Shown piece by piece: positions 34,081-43,486 of a stretch of DNA of 64,000 nucleotides; within the stretch, counting starts at the first letter, position 1; every line of letters starts with the position of its first letter. Position numbers and translations under genes: made by a program. Under the pieces are notes generated by a model. It had not been told where the DNA came from. It saw nothing but the letters and a program-made list of their open reading frames with translations, and did not search any database. Source of the stretch: Gordonia amarae NBRC 15530 (GTDB lineage: Bacteria > Actinomycetota > Actinomycetes > Mycobacteriales > Mycobacteriaceae); assembly GCF_000241345.1 (NCBI RefSeq), contig NZ_BAED01000019.1, forward strand, positions 62,001-126,000, in the 5' to 3' direction.

Positions 34081-34088
34081 CCTATGCA

Positions 34089-35627
34089 CTACTTCATCGA
34101 GCCGGTCTCCAGGTAGCGCTGGTGGAAGGCGAACGTCTCACCGAGAAGGTGGGGTGTCTGGCCGGCGCCGGTGGCCGCCTGCGCACGCAGGAAGTAGTCG
34201 TCGAGCGCGTCCCGGTAGTCCGGGTGGGCGCACTTGTCGATCATGGCGCGGGCACGTTTGCGCGGTGACAGGCTGCGCAGGTCGGCGAGGCCTTGCTCGG
34301 TGACGATCACCTGGACGTCGTGCTCGGTGTGGTCGACGTGCGGCACCATCGGCACTATCGCGGAGATCGCTCCCCCACGTGCCGTGGACGGACTCAGGAA
34401 GATCGACACGAAGCCGTTGCGGGCGAAGTCGCCGGAACCGCCGATACCGTTCATGATCTTGGTGCCCATGATGTGGGTCGAGTTCACGTTGCCGTAGATG
34501 TCGGCTTCGAGCATGCCGTTCATCGCGATGAGACCGAGCCTGCGGACCACCTCGGGGTGATTGCTGATCTCCTGGGGCCGCAGGATGATCCGGCTGTGGT
34601 AGAAGTCGATGTTGGCCTGCAGGTCCTCGAAACCGGCGTCGCTCAGTGCGAGGGCGGTGGTCGAGGCGTGGGTGACGATGCCCTCCTTGATCAGGTGCAG
34701 CATGCCGTCCTGAATAACCTCGGTGTAGCAGCTCAATCCCCGGTATCCACCGTGGTCGAGGCCGCCGAGCACAGCGTTGGCCACGTTGCCGATACCCGCT
34801 TGCAGCGGCAGCAGGGTGTCGGCGGGCAGACGGCCGGCCTTCACCTCGTGGGCGAAGAAGTCGAGGACGTGATCGGCGATGGCCTGGCTGACGGCGTCCG
34901 GCGCGGTCACCGGGCTGCCCGCATCGGGTGAGTGGGTGCGGACCACGGCGACCACCTTGTCGGGGTCGACGCGGAAGGTGGGCTGGCCGATGCGGTCGTC
35001 GACCTTGGTGATCATGATCGGTTTGCGGTTCGGCGGTAGTGCGGTGCCGTAGTAGATGTCGTGCATGCCCTCGATGTGCGAGGGGATCCCGGAGTTGACC
35101 TCGAGGATGACCTTCTCGGCGACGTCGAGCCAGGTCTTGTTGTTGCCGACCGATGCCGACGGGATCAGCTCGCCCGATTCGGTGATGCCGGAGACCTCGA
35201 CGATCGCGATGTCGACCTTGCCGTAGTAGCCGAGCCACACCTGCTGCGCCACATGCGACAGGTGGATGTCGACGTAGTCCATGGTGCCGGAGTTGATGCG
35301 GCCGCGGGCGGTCGGTTCCGACTGGTACGGCATGCGCAGGGCGATGCCGTCGACCTCGGCGAGCAGGCGTTCGGTGTCGGTGGACACCGATGCGCCGGTC
35401 AGGAGGTTGATCGCGAAATCGGTACCCGCGGCACGGACCTGGCCGATACGGGCGGCGAGCGCCGGAATGGTGTCCTTGGGCGTACCGGCGCTGGCGAAAC
35501 CGCTGATTGCGACTGTGTCGCCGGGATGGATGAACTTGACCGCGTCGTCAGCGGAGACCACCCGCTGACGAAAGGCGGCGGACCGAATGCGGTCAGTGGA
35601 CTCGGCCTGGGCTGTTGACGTGCTCAC
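34089..35627 (-). CDS. Acetyl-CoA hydrolase/CoA-transferase
   Basis: A 512-residue Cat1-type family I CoA-transferase, moving CoA between acetyl/propionyl/succinyl-CoA and carboxylates. GFASAGTPKDTIPAL near residue 45, the central GIGNVANAVLGGL oxyanion-loop motif, NGIGGSGDFARNG and a C-terminal PRKRARAMI block are typical. GTG at 35627 is chosen since it fits the family N terminus (VSTSTAQAES...); further upstream frame is Arg-rich. A secreted-protein gene begins on the other strand 200 bp away. Confidence 0.9.
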   Translation of the reverse strand: MSTSTAQAESTDRIRSAAFRQRVVSADDAVKFIHPGDTVAISGFASAGTPKDTIPALAARIGQVRAAGTDFAINLLTGASVSTDTERLLAEVDGIALRMPYQSEPTARGRINSGTMDYVDIHLSHVAQQVWLGYYGKVDIAIVEVSGITESGELIPSASVGNNKTWLDVAEKVILEVNSGIPSHIEGMHDIYYGTALPPNRKPIMITKVDDRIGQPTFRVDPDKVVAVVRTHSPDAGSPVTAPDAVSQAIADHVLDFFAHEVKAGRLPADTLLPLQAGIGNVANAVLGGLDHGGYRGLSCYTEVIQDGMLHLIKEGIVTHASTTALALSDAGFEDLQANIDFYHSRIILRPQEISNHPEVVRRLGLIAMNGMLEADIYGNVNSTHIMGTKIMNGIGGSGDFARNGFVSIFLSPSTARGGAISAIVPMVPHVDHTEHDVQVIVTEQGLADLRSLSPRKRARAMIDKCAHPDYRDALDDYFLRAQAATGAGQTPHLLGETFAFHQRYLETGSMK

Positions 35628-35824
35628 CCTGATGAAAATACGCCGTTGGCGGGCCGCCGCAATTCGGTTACGCAGATAACTCTCCGGAGACTTCGGGATA
35701 CTGGCCGGTACCGTCCCGGGTGCCGTCGGCGACGGTCCGTCCGTCGAACGACGAGTGTCTGGCCGGGCGTCGCGATGAGGTGTGTAGTGGGTGAAACGGC
35801 GTCGAGACGAGAAGGTCCACAGCG

Positions 35825-36361
35825 ATGGGTGAGGCGAGCCGAGCACGACGGATCCGCGTGGGAGCGGCGATGACGACAGTGGTCGCCACCACTGCCCTGG
35901 CGCCGGGGGTGGCCGCGGCCTCTCCCACTGACGTGACACGTCCGGCGACGCTGTGCCGAGCGGTCGTCGGTTATCCGTACGCGCCCTTCATGAAGATCCG
36001 TGAGACGGTGACCGTCGAGCAGGCGTGGCGGTTCGTCGCACAGCCCGACGGCAAGTCCACCAACGCACCGAGGACTGGCACCGTCGACGTCAGGATCGAC
36101 ACCGATTCCAACTACGGTCCGATCTACCGGACCGACATCGGAGTCCACTGGCGCAACAGGACCACCGGACGGTCCGGCGTCGCGACCGGTTCGGGGCATA
36201 TCGCCGGAGACGCCGTGTATCTGGCGGTCGAGGATGTCACCACGGGTGCTGGTGATGTGCGATTCCGGTTTGTCTTCACCACTGTCGGCACCGCCGGCGG
36301 CTCGGCGTCGTGGAACCAGCACGGATCGTGCACGGCCCAGCGTGATTACCGGGTGCTCTGA
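35825..36361 (+). CDS. Secreted protein of unknown function
   Basis: A 178-residue protein with an N-terminal signal (RRIRVGAAMTTVVATTALAPGVAAASP; likely cleavage after AAA or ASP). The mature portion is beta-rich with Cys in ATLCRAVV and GSCTAQRD that may pair. No recognised family. GTG/ATG choices: ATG 35825 is the first and has weak SD. Confidence 0.65.
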   Translation: MGEASRARRIRVGAAMTTVVATTALAPGVAAASPTDVTRPATLCRAVVGYPYAPFMKIRETVTVEQAWRFVAQPDGKSTNAPRTGTVDVRIDTDSNYGPIYRTDIGVHWRNRTTGRSGVATGSGHIAGDAVYLAVEDVTTGAGDVRFRFVFTTVGTAGGSASWNQHGSCTAQRDYRVL

Positions 36362-36366
36362 GCGCT

Positions 36367-37152
36367 TCAGCCGAAGACGGCCACCGTTTGGGTTCCGATC
36401 AGGACGGGCGCACCGTCGGCATCCCACATCGTCATCTGCTGGGCCGAGTAGCCGCTGTGGGCGACGACGCTGACCGAGCGCAGCAGGAACCAGCCGTTGG
36501 GGTCGACGGGCTTGTCTGCGCAGATGTTGACCGTCCACGACATGGTGCTGATGGGTGCCCAGCCGGTGAATGCTGCCATCGCGGCCGGTGGCAATGCATC
36601 GCCGAGGGCAACCAGCGCTACGTCCGGGTCGACGCCGGTGGCGTCGAGATGCCGTACCCAGCAGAGCAGTTCGGGGTACTCGGCACCGGTGAGCGGGGTG
36701 GCTCCGCCGGCGACACGGGTATCGAAGTTGTGGACGAACGCCGGCGTGAGGTCACCGGCCCTCGGTGACTCGGGGCATTCGTGCGGGCCGGGGACTTCGG
36801 GTACCGCGAGGACCGCATGGGTGACGGCGGACTCGCGCGTCCCCGAGAAGATCAGCGAGGAGGTGGCCGCGACCTGGCCGCCGCTGATGCCCTCGACGGC
36901 GTAGCTGGTCGCCGACCGGCCACGGCGCAGGCTGCGTGGATGTACCGACACGGTGCCCGATGCCGGTGCGGTGAAGGCGAACTGCGCGGACCGTAGTGGT
37001 GGCAGTGCGTCGCCGGCGGATGCCTGCGCGGCGGCGACCGTCAGTGCGGCGGTCAGCCCGCCGTAGGCGGTGCGTCCCTGGGTCCAGGTGTCCGGGATGG
37101 CGAATTCCTCGCCCGCGGTGAAGGTGTCGAGGGTCTCGTTCAGTGTGCCCAC
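36367..37152 (-). CDS. TesB-like thioesterase family protein
   Basis: A 261-residue double-hotdog thioesterase: WTQGRTAYGGLTAAL near residue 25, RSLRRGRSATSYAVEG, and the second hotdog ending TMWDADGAPVLIGTQTVAVFG. GTG at 37152 with AAAGGAAC upstream is the start, overlapping the dehydrogenase stop by 13 bp. A much longer open frame upstream in the same frame is the shadow of the alcohol dehydrogenase gene. Presumed cytoplasmic acyl-CoA hydrolase paired with the dehydrogenase. Confidence 0.82.
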   Translation of the reverse strand: MGTLNETLDTFTAGEEFAIPDTWTQGRTAYGGLTAALTVAAAQASAGDALPPLRSAQFAFTAPASGTVSVHPRSLRRGRSATSYAVEGISGGQVAATSSLIFSGTRESAVTHAVLAVPEVPGPHECPESPRAGDLTPAFVHNFDTRVAGGATPLTGAEYPELLCWVRHLDATGVDPDVALVALGDALPPAAMAAFTGWAPISTMSWTVNICADKPVDPNGWFLLRSVSVVAHSGYSAQQMTMWDADGAPVLIGTQTVAVFG

Positions 37153-38288
37153 GTGCGGGTGTTCCTTTCGTGTTGCGGTGCCCTGTGCAGTACCAGTTTG
37201 GTGGTCCGAGCCTGGTACGCGTTCGGGGCGTCGTCCCAGTCGGCGAGCGTCGTGGTCACGAGCTCGGCCGGAAAATCGGTGTCGGCGACGAACTTCAGCA
37301 ACTCCGGAAGCACCGGACGGACATGGGAGACGCTGATCCGCAGTGTCGCGGTGTTGGCGTACATCTGCATCAGTGGCACTTTGGTGCCCGGCGGCACGTA
37401 GTACCCGACGGGTGTGCAGAGTCCGCCGGGGGTCAGCGACCGCAGCGCGGCGTCGACGCCCGCGGCGCTGGAGGTGCCTTCGACCGCGAGGTCGTAGCGG
37501 CCGGGCAGGTCGGCGGGCCGGAGCTTGCCCATGCGGACCTGACGCGGCGTGGCGCCGAGCTTCTCGGCGATGGCAAGACGTTCGGGACGGTGGTCGACGT
37601 AGTCGACGGTGCCGGCTCCCAGCGCCACGGCCAGACCGGCGGCGTAGAGGCCGATGCTCTGCGCGGCGCCGCCGAGGATCACCACGGATCCGCCGGGTCG
37701 TTCGGCGAGGCCGGGTGCCACGCAGCGCCAGGCGTCGGCGAGGTTGTCGCTGGCGGCGGCCACCCGCAGCGGGTCGACGCCCGCGGGCACTTTCACGAGC
37801 ATGTGGTCGGCGTAAGGCACGCGCAGCCGGTCGACGACCATGCCGCCCCACGGTCCGCTCGCCGGCCCGAAACCGTAGGCGGCCAGGGTGCTGGTGGATG
37901 TGGTCGAGCACTTGGCGGTCAGTCCGCGGCGGCACTCGACGCACTCGCCGCACGAGACGGCCCACGGCACGACGACGATGTCGCCGATCTGAAGTCCGGT
38001 GACCTCGTCACCGAGTTCGACGATCTCGGCGATGCATTCGTGGCCGATGGCGAACGGGCCCTGGAACGGGATGTGTCCGCAGATGCTGCCGACGATCGGG
38101 TCGACGAGGCCCGCTTTCATGCCGAGTTGCATGGCACGGGAGACATTGCGGTGGATGGGGAGGGTGTCGCCGTCGCAGCGTCCGGCGACGAACGGCCGCA
38201 CAATCGCATCCCGTGGTTGCTCCAGCCGCGGGTTGGGCTTCTCGCGCCATTCGAGTTGGTGGGCCTTGATGAAGTTCAGCTCACGCAT
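37140..38288 (-). CDS. Zinc-dependent alcohol dehydrogenase
   Basis: A 382-residue medium-chain dehydrogenase. Catalytic zinc ligands fit GRCDGD and GHECIAE; the four structural-zinc Cys are in SCGECVECRRGLTAKC; the NAD motif is GGAAQSIGLYAAGLA. Substrate is unknown. It precedes the thioesterase gene in an operon and is divergent from a TetR gene, with the palindrome TATAAC-ACTC-GTTATA between them. Confidence 0.88.
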   Translation of the reverse strand: MRELNFIKAHQLEWREKPNPRLEQPRDAIVRPFVAGRCDGDTLPIHRNVSRAMQLGMKAGLVDPIVGSICGHIPFQGPFAIGHECIAEIVELGDEVTGLQIGDIVVVPWAVSCGECVECRRGLTAKCSTTSTSTLAAYGFGPASGPWGGMVVDRLRVPYADHMLVKVPAGVDPLRVAAASDNLADAWRCVAPGLAERPGGSVVILGGAAQSIGLYAAGLAVALGAGTVDYVDHRPERLAIAEKLGATPRQVRMGKLRPADLPGRYDLAVEGTSSAAGVDAALRSLTPGGLCTPVGYYVPPGTKVPLMQMYANTATLRISVSHVRPVLPELLKFVADTDFPAELVTTTLADWDDAPNAYQARTTKLVLHRAPQHERNTRTWAH

Positions 38289-38379
38289 CGAACACCCCCG
38301 GTGTGTGGAGTGTGCGACGGGCGTCGCCGGACAGTTGAATCATCGGCATCGAAGGTCACCTCGTTGATCGGCCAGCGGT

Positions 38380-38395
38380 TATAACACTCGTTATA
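38380..38395. promoter_or_regulatory. Palindromic operator between alcohol dehydrogenase and TetR genes
   Basis: TATAACACTCGTTATA has perfect 6-bp arms; outer GGT/ACC bases extend the symmetry. It lies 92 bp from the dehydrogenase start and 56 bp from the TetR start. Confidence 0.6.
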
Positions 38396-38451
38396 CCGCG
38401 CTTCGGACGCTACGCTAAGACAGTCGTCATAAGCAAGGGTGGAGGACTCGA

Positions 38452-39036
38452 ATGGCCACACGCACACCGCGCGATCAGCTCATCGCCGGCGCCGCCGATC
38501 TGCTGGCGCGGCGCGGGCTGCGCGCCACCAGCGTGCGGGATCTCGCCAAACACTCCGGCGCTCCCCTGGGCTCGACCTACCACTACTTTCCCGGCGGCAA
38601 GTCGCAACTCGCTGTGGAGGCCGTCGGCTATACCAGCGCCTTCATCTCGCGCGTACTGGTCCGCGAACTCGCTGCCTCGGGGCCGGTGGACGGATTTCGC
38701 TCGTTCCTCGACATGTGGCGGAAGATCGTGACCGACAGTGATTTCCGTGCCGGCTGTCCGGTCCTGGCCGTCGCCGTCGAGGAACCCGACGATGACGACG
38801 ATGCTCCGCTGAACGCGGCGTCCGCGGCGTTCGACGACTGGGTACGTATCCTCGCCGGCTCCCTCGTCGAGCACGGCGCCGGCGAGGCCACCGCGAGGCA
38901 GACGGCCACACTGGTGGTGGCTTCGGTCGAGGGCACGGTCGCCATCTGCCGGGCCCAGCGCAGCACGGCGGCTCTCGATGACATCGACGCGGTTCTCGCG
39001 CCGCTGCTGCGCCGGGCGATCGGCACCACAGGCTGA
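38452..39036 (+). CDS. TetR-family regulator (LmrA/YxaF-like)
   Basis: A 194-residue TetR protein. Helix-turn-helix: TSVRDLAKHSGAPLGSTYHYFPGGKSQL. The C-terminal half with RAGCPVLAVAVEEPDDD matches the LmrA/YxaF ligand-domain type. ATG with GTGGAGGACTCG upstream. Probably represses the divergent dehydrogenase/thioesterase operon and itself. Confidence 0.87.
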   Translation: MATRTPRDQLIAGAADLLARRGLRATSVRDLAKHSGAPLGSTYHYFPGGKSQLAVEAVGYTSAFISRVLVRELAASGPVDGFRSFLDMWRKIVTDSDFRAGCPVLAVAVEEPDDDDDAPLNAASAAFDDWVRILAGSLVEHGAGEATARQTATLVVASVEGTVAICRAQRSTAALDDIDAVLAPLLRRAIGTTG

Positions 39037-39100
39037 CCCGCACACTTCTGACTCGTACCGGCCGCCCGGACCTCAATCGGCCATGGTCGCGGCCGCTGTG

Positions 39101-40132
39101 ATGGACACTTCAATGGTGAGTATCACGACAGTAGCGGCCGTCGACTATCACACCGGCGGTGAGCCTTTCCGGATCGTCGAACAGGTCCCGGATCTGGCCG
39201 GAGGCACTGTTGCCGCGAAAAGGGTTGCAGCCGTAAATGATCCGGATATCGACGGGCTGCGCCGGTTCCTGTGTTTCGAGCCACGCGGCCATGCCGACAT
39301 GTACGGCGGATTCCTTGTGCCGCCCGATGACGACGGCGCGCATCTCGGGGTGCTGTTCTGGCACAAGGACGGTTTCTCCACCGCGTGCGGGCACGGCACG
39401 ATCGCCCTGGGTGCGTGGGCCGTGGGCACCGGGCGGGTGCCCGCCGACCCGACCGGTGTGACCGATGTGGTCATCGACGTGCCGTCCGGCCGGGTCACCG
39501 CGCGTGTGCTCTCAGCGGGCCGCCGGGTCACGGGGGTGGAATTCGTGAATGTCCCCACCTATCTGCTGCACCGCGATATCGCGGTGCCCACCTCGCGTGG
39601 GACCGTCGGTGTGGACGTGACTTACGGAGGTGCGATCTACGCGCAGGTCGATGCCCGCGGCATAGGGCTGGAGGTGAATCCGGAGTCGCTGACCGAACTG
39701 ATCGCCCTCGGGCGCGAAGTGAAGCGGGTCCTGCACGATTCGCCGTACGCCGAGCACCCCTCCGACGACAGACTCAGCGGCATCTACGGCACCATCTTCT
39801 ACACCGACGACGGGTCCGACGCCGACGGCAACCCGTGCCAGCGCAACGTGACGATCTTCGCCGACGGCCAGGTGGACCGCTCCCCCTGCGGATCCGGCAC
39901 CAGCGCCCGGGTGGCGACGCTCGCGGCGCGGGGCGTACTCGGTGACGGCCACAGGCTTGTGAACCGCTCCATCGTCGATTCGGTGTTTCATGCCCGGGTC
40001 GGCGCGAGGTGCGAGGCCGACGGCCATGACGCGGTGATCCCCGTGGTGCTGGGCACCGCCTACCGCACCGGCGAGCACCGGTTCACCGCCGATCCCGACG
40101 ACGACCTGGTGCCCGGCTTCGTGCTGCGCTGA
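39101..40132 (+). CDS. Proline racemase / hydroxyproline epimerase family enzyme (copy 1)
   Basis: A 343-residue member of the proline racemase superfamily. Both catalytic cysteines are present: TACGHGTIALG and DRSPCGSGTSAR, so it should epimerise or racemise rather than dehydrate (3-hydroxyproline dehydratases have Thr/Ser at one site). Start could be ATG 39101, ATG 39113 or GTG 39116; no clear ribosome site decides. Convergent with the Rieske oxygenase gene 4 bp away. A second, divergent copy lies in the hydroxyproline operon at 51066. Confidence 0.87.
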   Translation: MDTSMVSITTVAAVDYHTGGEPFRIVEQVPDLAGGTVAAKRVAAVNDPDIDGLRRFLCFEPRGHADMYGGFLVPPDDDGAHLGVLFWHKDGFSTACGHGTIALGAWAVGTGRVPADPTGVTDVVIDVPSGRVTARVLSAGRRVTGVEFVNVPTYLLHRDIAVPTSRGTVGVDVTYGGAIYAQVDARGIGLEVNPESLTELIALGREVKRVLHDSPYAEHPSDDRLSGIYGTIFYTDDGSDADGNPCQRNVTIFADGQVDRSPCGSGTSARVATLAARGVLGDGHRLVNRSIVDSVFHARVGARCEADGHDAVIPVVLGTAYRTGEHRFTADPDDDLVPGFVLR

Positions 40133-40136
40133 CCTC

Positions 40137-41828
40137 TCAGCCGGTGGACAGCCGGCGTTCGCGTGGTTGTCGTTGTTCGACACGCAGATCGCTGAGCGGT
40201 GTGGAGCAGCACAGCAGGATCTTGCCGTTGTCGATGTCGCGCTGCCGGATTCCGCCGTTGTGGTTCATGTCGACCTGGCCGTCGACGAGTACCGACTTGC
40301 AGGTACCGCAGTGACCTTCGCGGCATTGTGAGGCCACCTCGATGCCCGCGCCGAGGGCCGCATCGAGGATCGTCTGATCCGCTGCGCAGACGACTGTCTC
40401 GCCGGTCCGGGTGAACTCGATCGTGTACGTGTCGGTGGCGGTGTCCCGGGTTCTGGGTTCCGGGTGTGCCGTGCCAGGCGGCGGGTTATCGGTATCCGAC
40501 TGCGGTGGCTGTGGTGTGGTCCGGGTGCCGGCGACGGTGGAACCGTTGAGCTGGGCGTCGAGCCGTCCCACGTACCAGGAGACGAACGCCTCGACGTCGT
40601 CCTCGACGAGTGAGTACGGCCCGGGCACGTACCCCGGGTCGCCGACGCCGTTCTGGGTGCGTTCGACGAGGTCGCAGTCCTCGGCGTTGGTGTGCTCCCA
40701 CACGTGGGTGAGTTCGTCGAGGCGGTAGTCGATGCCTTCGTGGGCGTCCCGGTGCACGAGCCAGGTGGTGCGGACCATCGTCCGCGCGGGTGAGACGGGC
40801 AGGACGGAGAACACGACGGCGCAGTCGCTGAGCAGGTGGAACCACGCGTTCGGTTGCCAGTGCATGTGGAAGTCGCCGAACGCGCGGTCGCGGATCTGCC
40901 CGAGCAGTCTGGTGGACACCGGTGCGCCCTCGGCGCCGTACGAGGCGCCGAGGCCCTTCAGCGGCATGTGGTCGACCATGAATCCGGTGACCCGCGTGTC
41001 GAGTTCACGGATATGTGCGGACGGGAACCCAATGGCGTCACGGGCGGCGGACAGTGCCGAGGTCGCCGCCTGATACTGCTCGAACACCGGCCGCTGCCGG
41101 GCGGGAATCTTGCTCTCGTCGAACCGGTGAAACGGGAAGTACGCCCCGAGCAGCGCCGGATGGTTGGCTTCGCAATGGTGGCACTCGCGGTTGTTCTCCA
41201 TCGTGAGTTTCCAGTTGCCCTCCTCGATGACGACGCTCTGCTGCGCGACCTTGGTGTTCGCCAGATCGAACGGCAGCAGGTACGGCTCGACCGTCGCGGC
41301 CACCTCATCGATGTCGCTCGGGGCCTCGGATGACAGGCAGATGAAGATCAGGCCGGCGATGGTGCGCACATGGACGGTGCGTAACCCGAAGCGGGCCTTG
41401 TCGAACGTCGCCGGCTGGTTCTCGGCGAACCGCAGGGTGCCGTCGGTGCCGTAGGTCCATTGGTGGTAGGGGCACACGATGTTGCCGACGGCACCGCAGC
41501 GGTCGTCGAGCAGCCGGGCACCACGGTGCCGGCACACGTTGCGGAAGGCCCGGACCTGACCGTCGTCGTCGCGGACGACGATGACCGATTCGGTTCCGAC
41601 CTCGACGGTCACGTAGTCACCGTCGTCGGGTAGTTCGGCCTCGGCGGCGACGAAGATCCAATGGGTGCCGAAGATGAGTGACACGTCGAGGTCGAAGATA
41701 TCGGGGCTGGTGTAGAACGGCGCCTCCAGCGTGTGCCCGGGAACTCGCCGTGCCGTCAGCGCGGCGGCGTCCACATGGTGGGGTTCATTGCTGCCGCCGA
41801 GGGCGACGGCGTCGGTGAGTGTGGTCAT
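40137..41828 (-). CDS. Rieske non-heme iron oxygenase fused to a plant-type [2Fe-2S] ferredoxin
   Basis: A 563-residue fusion. Residues 1-425 are a GbcA/stachydrine-demethylase-type oxygenase: Rieske ligands C99-R-H101 and C119-x2-H122, mononuclear iron ligands H218 and H223 in the NNREC..CEANHP motif, and a later Asp. Residues 430-465 are a Pro/Thr-rich linker, and 466-563 form a ferredoxin with C502-x4-C507-x2-C510 and C540. Usual GbcA proteins are about 410-430 residues, with the ferredoxin carried on a separate reductase. It is expected to demethylate a quaternary ammonium such as a proline betaine. AAGGAG precedes ATG 41828. Confidence 0.9.
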   Translation of the reverse strand: MTTLTDAVALGGSNEPHHVDAAALTARRVPGHTLEAPFYTSPDIFDLDVSLIFGTHWIFVAAEAELPDDGDYVTVEVGTESVIVVRDDDGQVRAFRNVCRHRGARLLDDRCGAVGNIVCPYHQWTYGTDGTLRFAENQPATFDKARFGLRTVHVRTIAGLIFICLSSEAPSDIDEVAATVEPYLLPFDLANTKVAQQSVVIEEGNWKLTMENNRECHHCEANHPALLGAYFPFHRFDESKIPARQRPVFEQYQAATSALSAARDAIGFPSAHIRELDTRVTGFMVDHMPLKGLGASYGAEGAPVSTRLLGQIRDRAFGDFHMHWQPNAWFHLLSDCAVVFSVLPVSPARTMVRTTWLVHRDAHEGIDYRLDELTHVWEHTNAEDCDLVERTQNGVGDPGYVPGPYSLVEDDVEAFVSWYVGRLDAQLNGSTVAGTRTTPQPPQSDTDNPPPGTAHPEPRTRDTATDTYTIEFTRTGETVVCAADQTILDAALGAGIEVASQCREGHCGTCKSVLVDGQVDMNHNGGIRQRDIDNGKILLCCSTPLSDLRVEQRQPRERRLSTG

Positions 41829-41900
41829 ACCGGCGGCTCCTTCTCTGTTCTGTCCCGGAAATGGAGGTGGTGTCGTGATCGATGTTCGGTGGTGAGTGGA

Positions 41901-41936
41901 CGGATGGCCGGCGGCGACACCGGCGCCGGCCATCCG
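41901..41936 (-). terminator. Terminator-like hairpin after the MFS gene
   Basis: CGGATGGCCGGC and GCCGGCCATCCG form a 12-bp perfect stem around a 12-nt GC-rich loop, starting 22 bp after the MFS stop on the minus strand. It may attenuate read-through into the Rieske gene. Confidence 0.6.
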
Positions 41937-41958
41937 TATCAGCACGCGAGGTGCCAAC

Positions 41959-43347
41959 TCAGTGGGAGAACGTCGCCGCGGTCTCCGACAGGCTCTTGCC
42001 CTTGGTTTCCGGTGCCAGCGCCTGCGACAGCAGGGTGCCCGCCAGGATGATGATCGCAGCGATCGTCAGGCTCGTCGCCATCCCGAGGTTGTCGATCGAC
42101 CACGGCAGCAGGAAGGTACCGAGGCCGGCGCCGATGCGGCTGCAGGCCGAGGCGAAGCCGGTGCCGATGCCACGGACCTCGGTCGGGAACACCTCGCCCG
42201 GATATACCGACGTCAGCGTGTTCACGCCGGAATTGATGAACGAGAACGCCAGCAGCATCGTCAGCATCAGCCAGCCGGGGCCATCCCACCACGCCAGGAT
42301 CAGGATCAGCACGAGCGTCACCCACTGGGGCGGGATCGTCAGGGCGCGGCGGCCGAGTTTGTCGAGCAGCGCGGCCGTCGTGGCGACACCGAGGGTTGCC
42401 GCGACGGTCATGCCGACGGCACCGAACGCACTGTCCTCACCGAAACCGAAGTCTTCGAGCACGACCACCGCGAAGGTGGCGATCGCGAAGTACGGTGTGG
42501 AGGCGCAGAACCAGAACCCGGAGGCGAACACGGTGGCGCGGATGTTCTCCTTGTTGAACAGGTCGGCGAATCGTCCTTCCTTGCCGCTGGTTTCCTCCTT
42601 GTGCTTGGCCTCCAGCTCGATCTCCATCGCCTCGACCACGTTCATGTAGCGCTTGGCGATGGACTGGCCTTCGGCGATGCGGCCCTTCTGCAGGAGCCAG
42701 CGCGGTGATTCGGGCAGTCCGAGCCGGGCGATGAACAGGATCACCGCGATGACCGTCGAGGAGCCGAGGATGATGCGCCAGTTGATACCCGCGTTGTCCA
42801 TGAGGGTGCCGATGAAGAACGCGATCATGAAGCCGAAGTACCAGGCGAGCACCGTCGACCCCAGGAGCCGGCCTCGGAGTCTGGCCGGTGCGAACTCGCT
42901 CAGCAGTGGCCAGCCGATGGCGTATTCGCCGCCGATCGCGACACCCATGAGCAACCGGATAACGAAAAGCTGAATCCAGTCGTCGACGAAGAACTGGCCG
43001 ATGGCGATGAAGAACTGCAGGAACGAGGCGAGGACGAACAGCCCCATGTCCATCAGGAACATCGGTTTGCGGCCCCACTTGTCGGTGGCCCAACCACAGA
43101 TGGGGGCACCGATGAAGATGCCGAACAGCGGTCCCGCGGCGATCAGGCCGAGTTCGAGGGAGTTGATGTTCAGGCTGTCCTCGATGGTCGAGGTGACCGG
43201 GCCGATGATGCCGAGGATGTAGCCGTCGAGGATCATGCCGCCGACCATCACCGCGACGAGGCGGAACATGAATTTGCGTTTGAACGACTCTGAGGTGACA
43301 TCGACTGCGGGCGTGTGGGCTTCGGGTGTTTCGTCTAGCGTGGACAT
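41959..43347 (-). CDS. MFS transporter, sugar-porter-like (betaine uptake candidate)
   Basis: A 462-residue inner-membrane transporter with about 12 hydrophobic segments. GWATDKWGRKPMF between helices 2 and 3 and the PESPRWLLQKGR loop after helix 6 mark a sugar-porter-like MFS. The central loop is charged (EAMEIELEAKHKEETSGKEG). From its place between a Rieske demethylase and a flavin demethylase it probably imports a betaine such as stachydrine or hydroxyproline betaine. ATG with AGGAGC upstream. Confidence 0.87.
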   Translation of the reverse strand: MSTLDETPEAHTPAVDVTSESFKRKFMFRLVAVMVGGMILDGYILGIIGPVTSTIEDSLNINSLELGLIAAGPLFGIFIGAPICGWATDKWGRKPMFLMDMGLFVLASFLQFFIAIGQFFVDDWIQLFVIRLLMGVAIGGEYAIGWPLLSEFAPARLRGRLLGSTVLAWYFGFMIAFFIGTLMDNAGINWRIILGSSTVIAVILFIARLGLPESPRWLLQKGRIAEGQSIAKRYMNVVEAMEIELEAKHKEETSGKEGRFADLFNKENIRATVFASGFWFCASTPYFAIATFAVVVLEDFGFGEDSAFGAVGMTVAATLGVATTAALLDKLGRRALTIPPQWVTLVLILILAWWDGPGWLMLTMLLAFSFINSGVNTLTSVYPGEVFPTEVRGIGTGFASACSRIGAGLGTFLLPWSIDNLGMATSLTIAAIIILAGTLLSQALAPETKGKSLSETAATFSH

Positions 43348-43486
43348 GGCACGTGCTCCTGGGGAATCGGTGTGCTGCACATGGGTTCTCCTAGAAAAAT
43401 GTGGATGTGGGATCGAGCGATCGGTCCAACCCCCGCGGTGGGCCGAGTGAACTTCTGGTGGCGCTGATTTCGAGGTGACGCGGACT

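Noticed and set aside
37153-37965. Long N-terminal extension of the thioesterase at 36367
   Set aside because: It is the shifted frame of the alcohol dehydrogenase gene; homology begins at GTG 37152.
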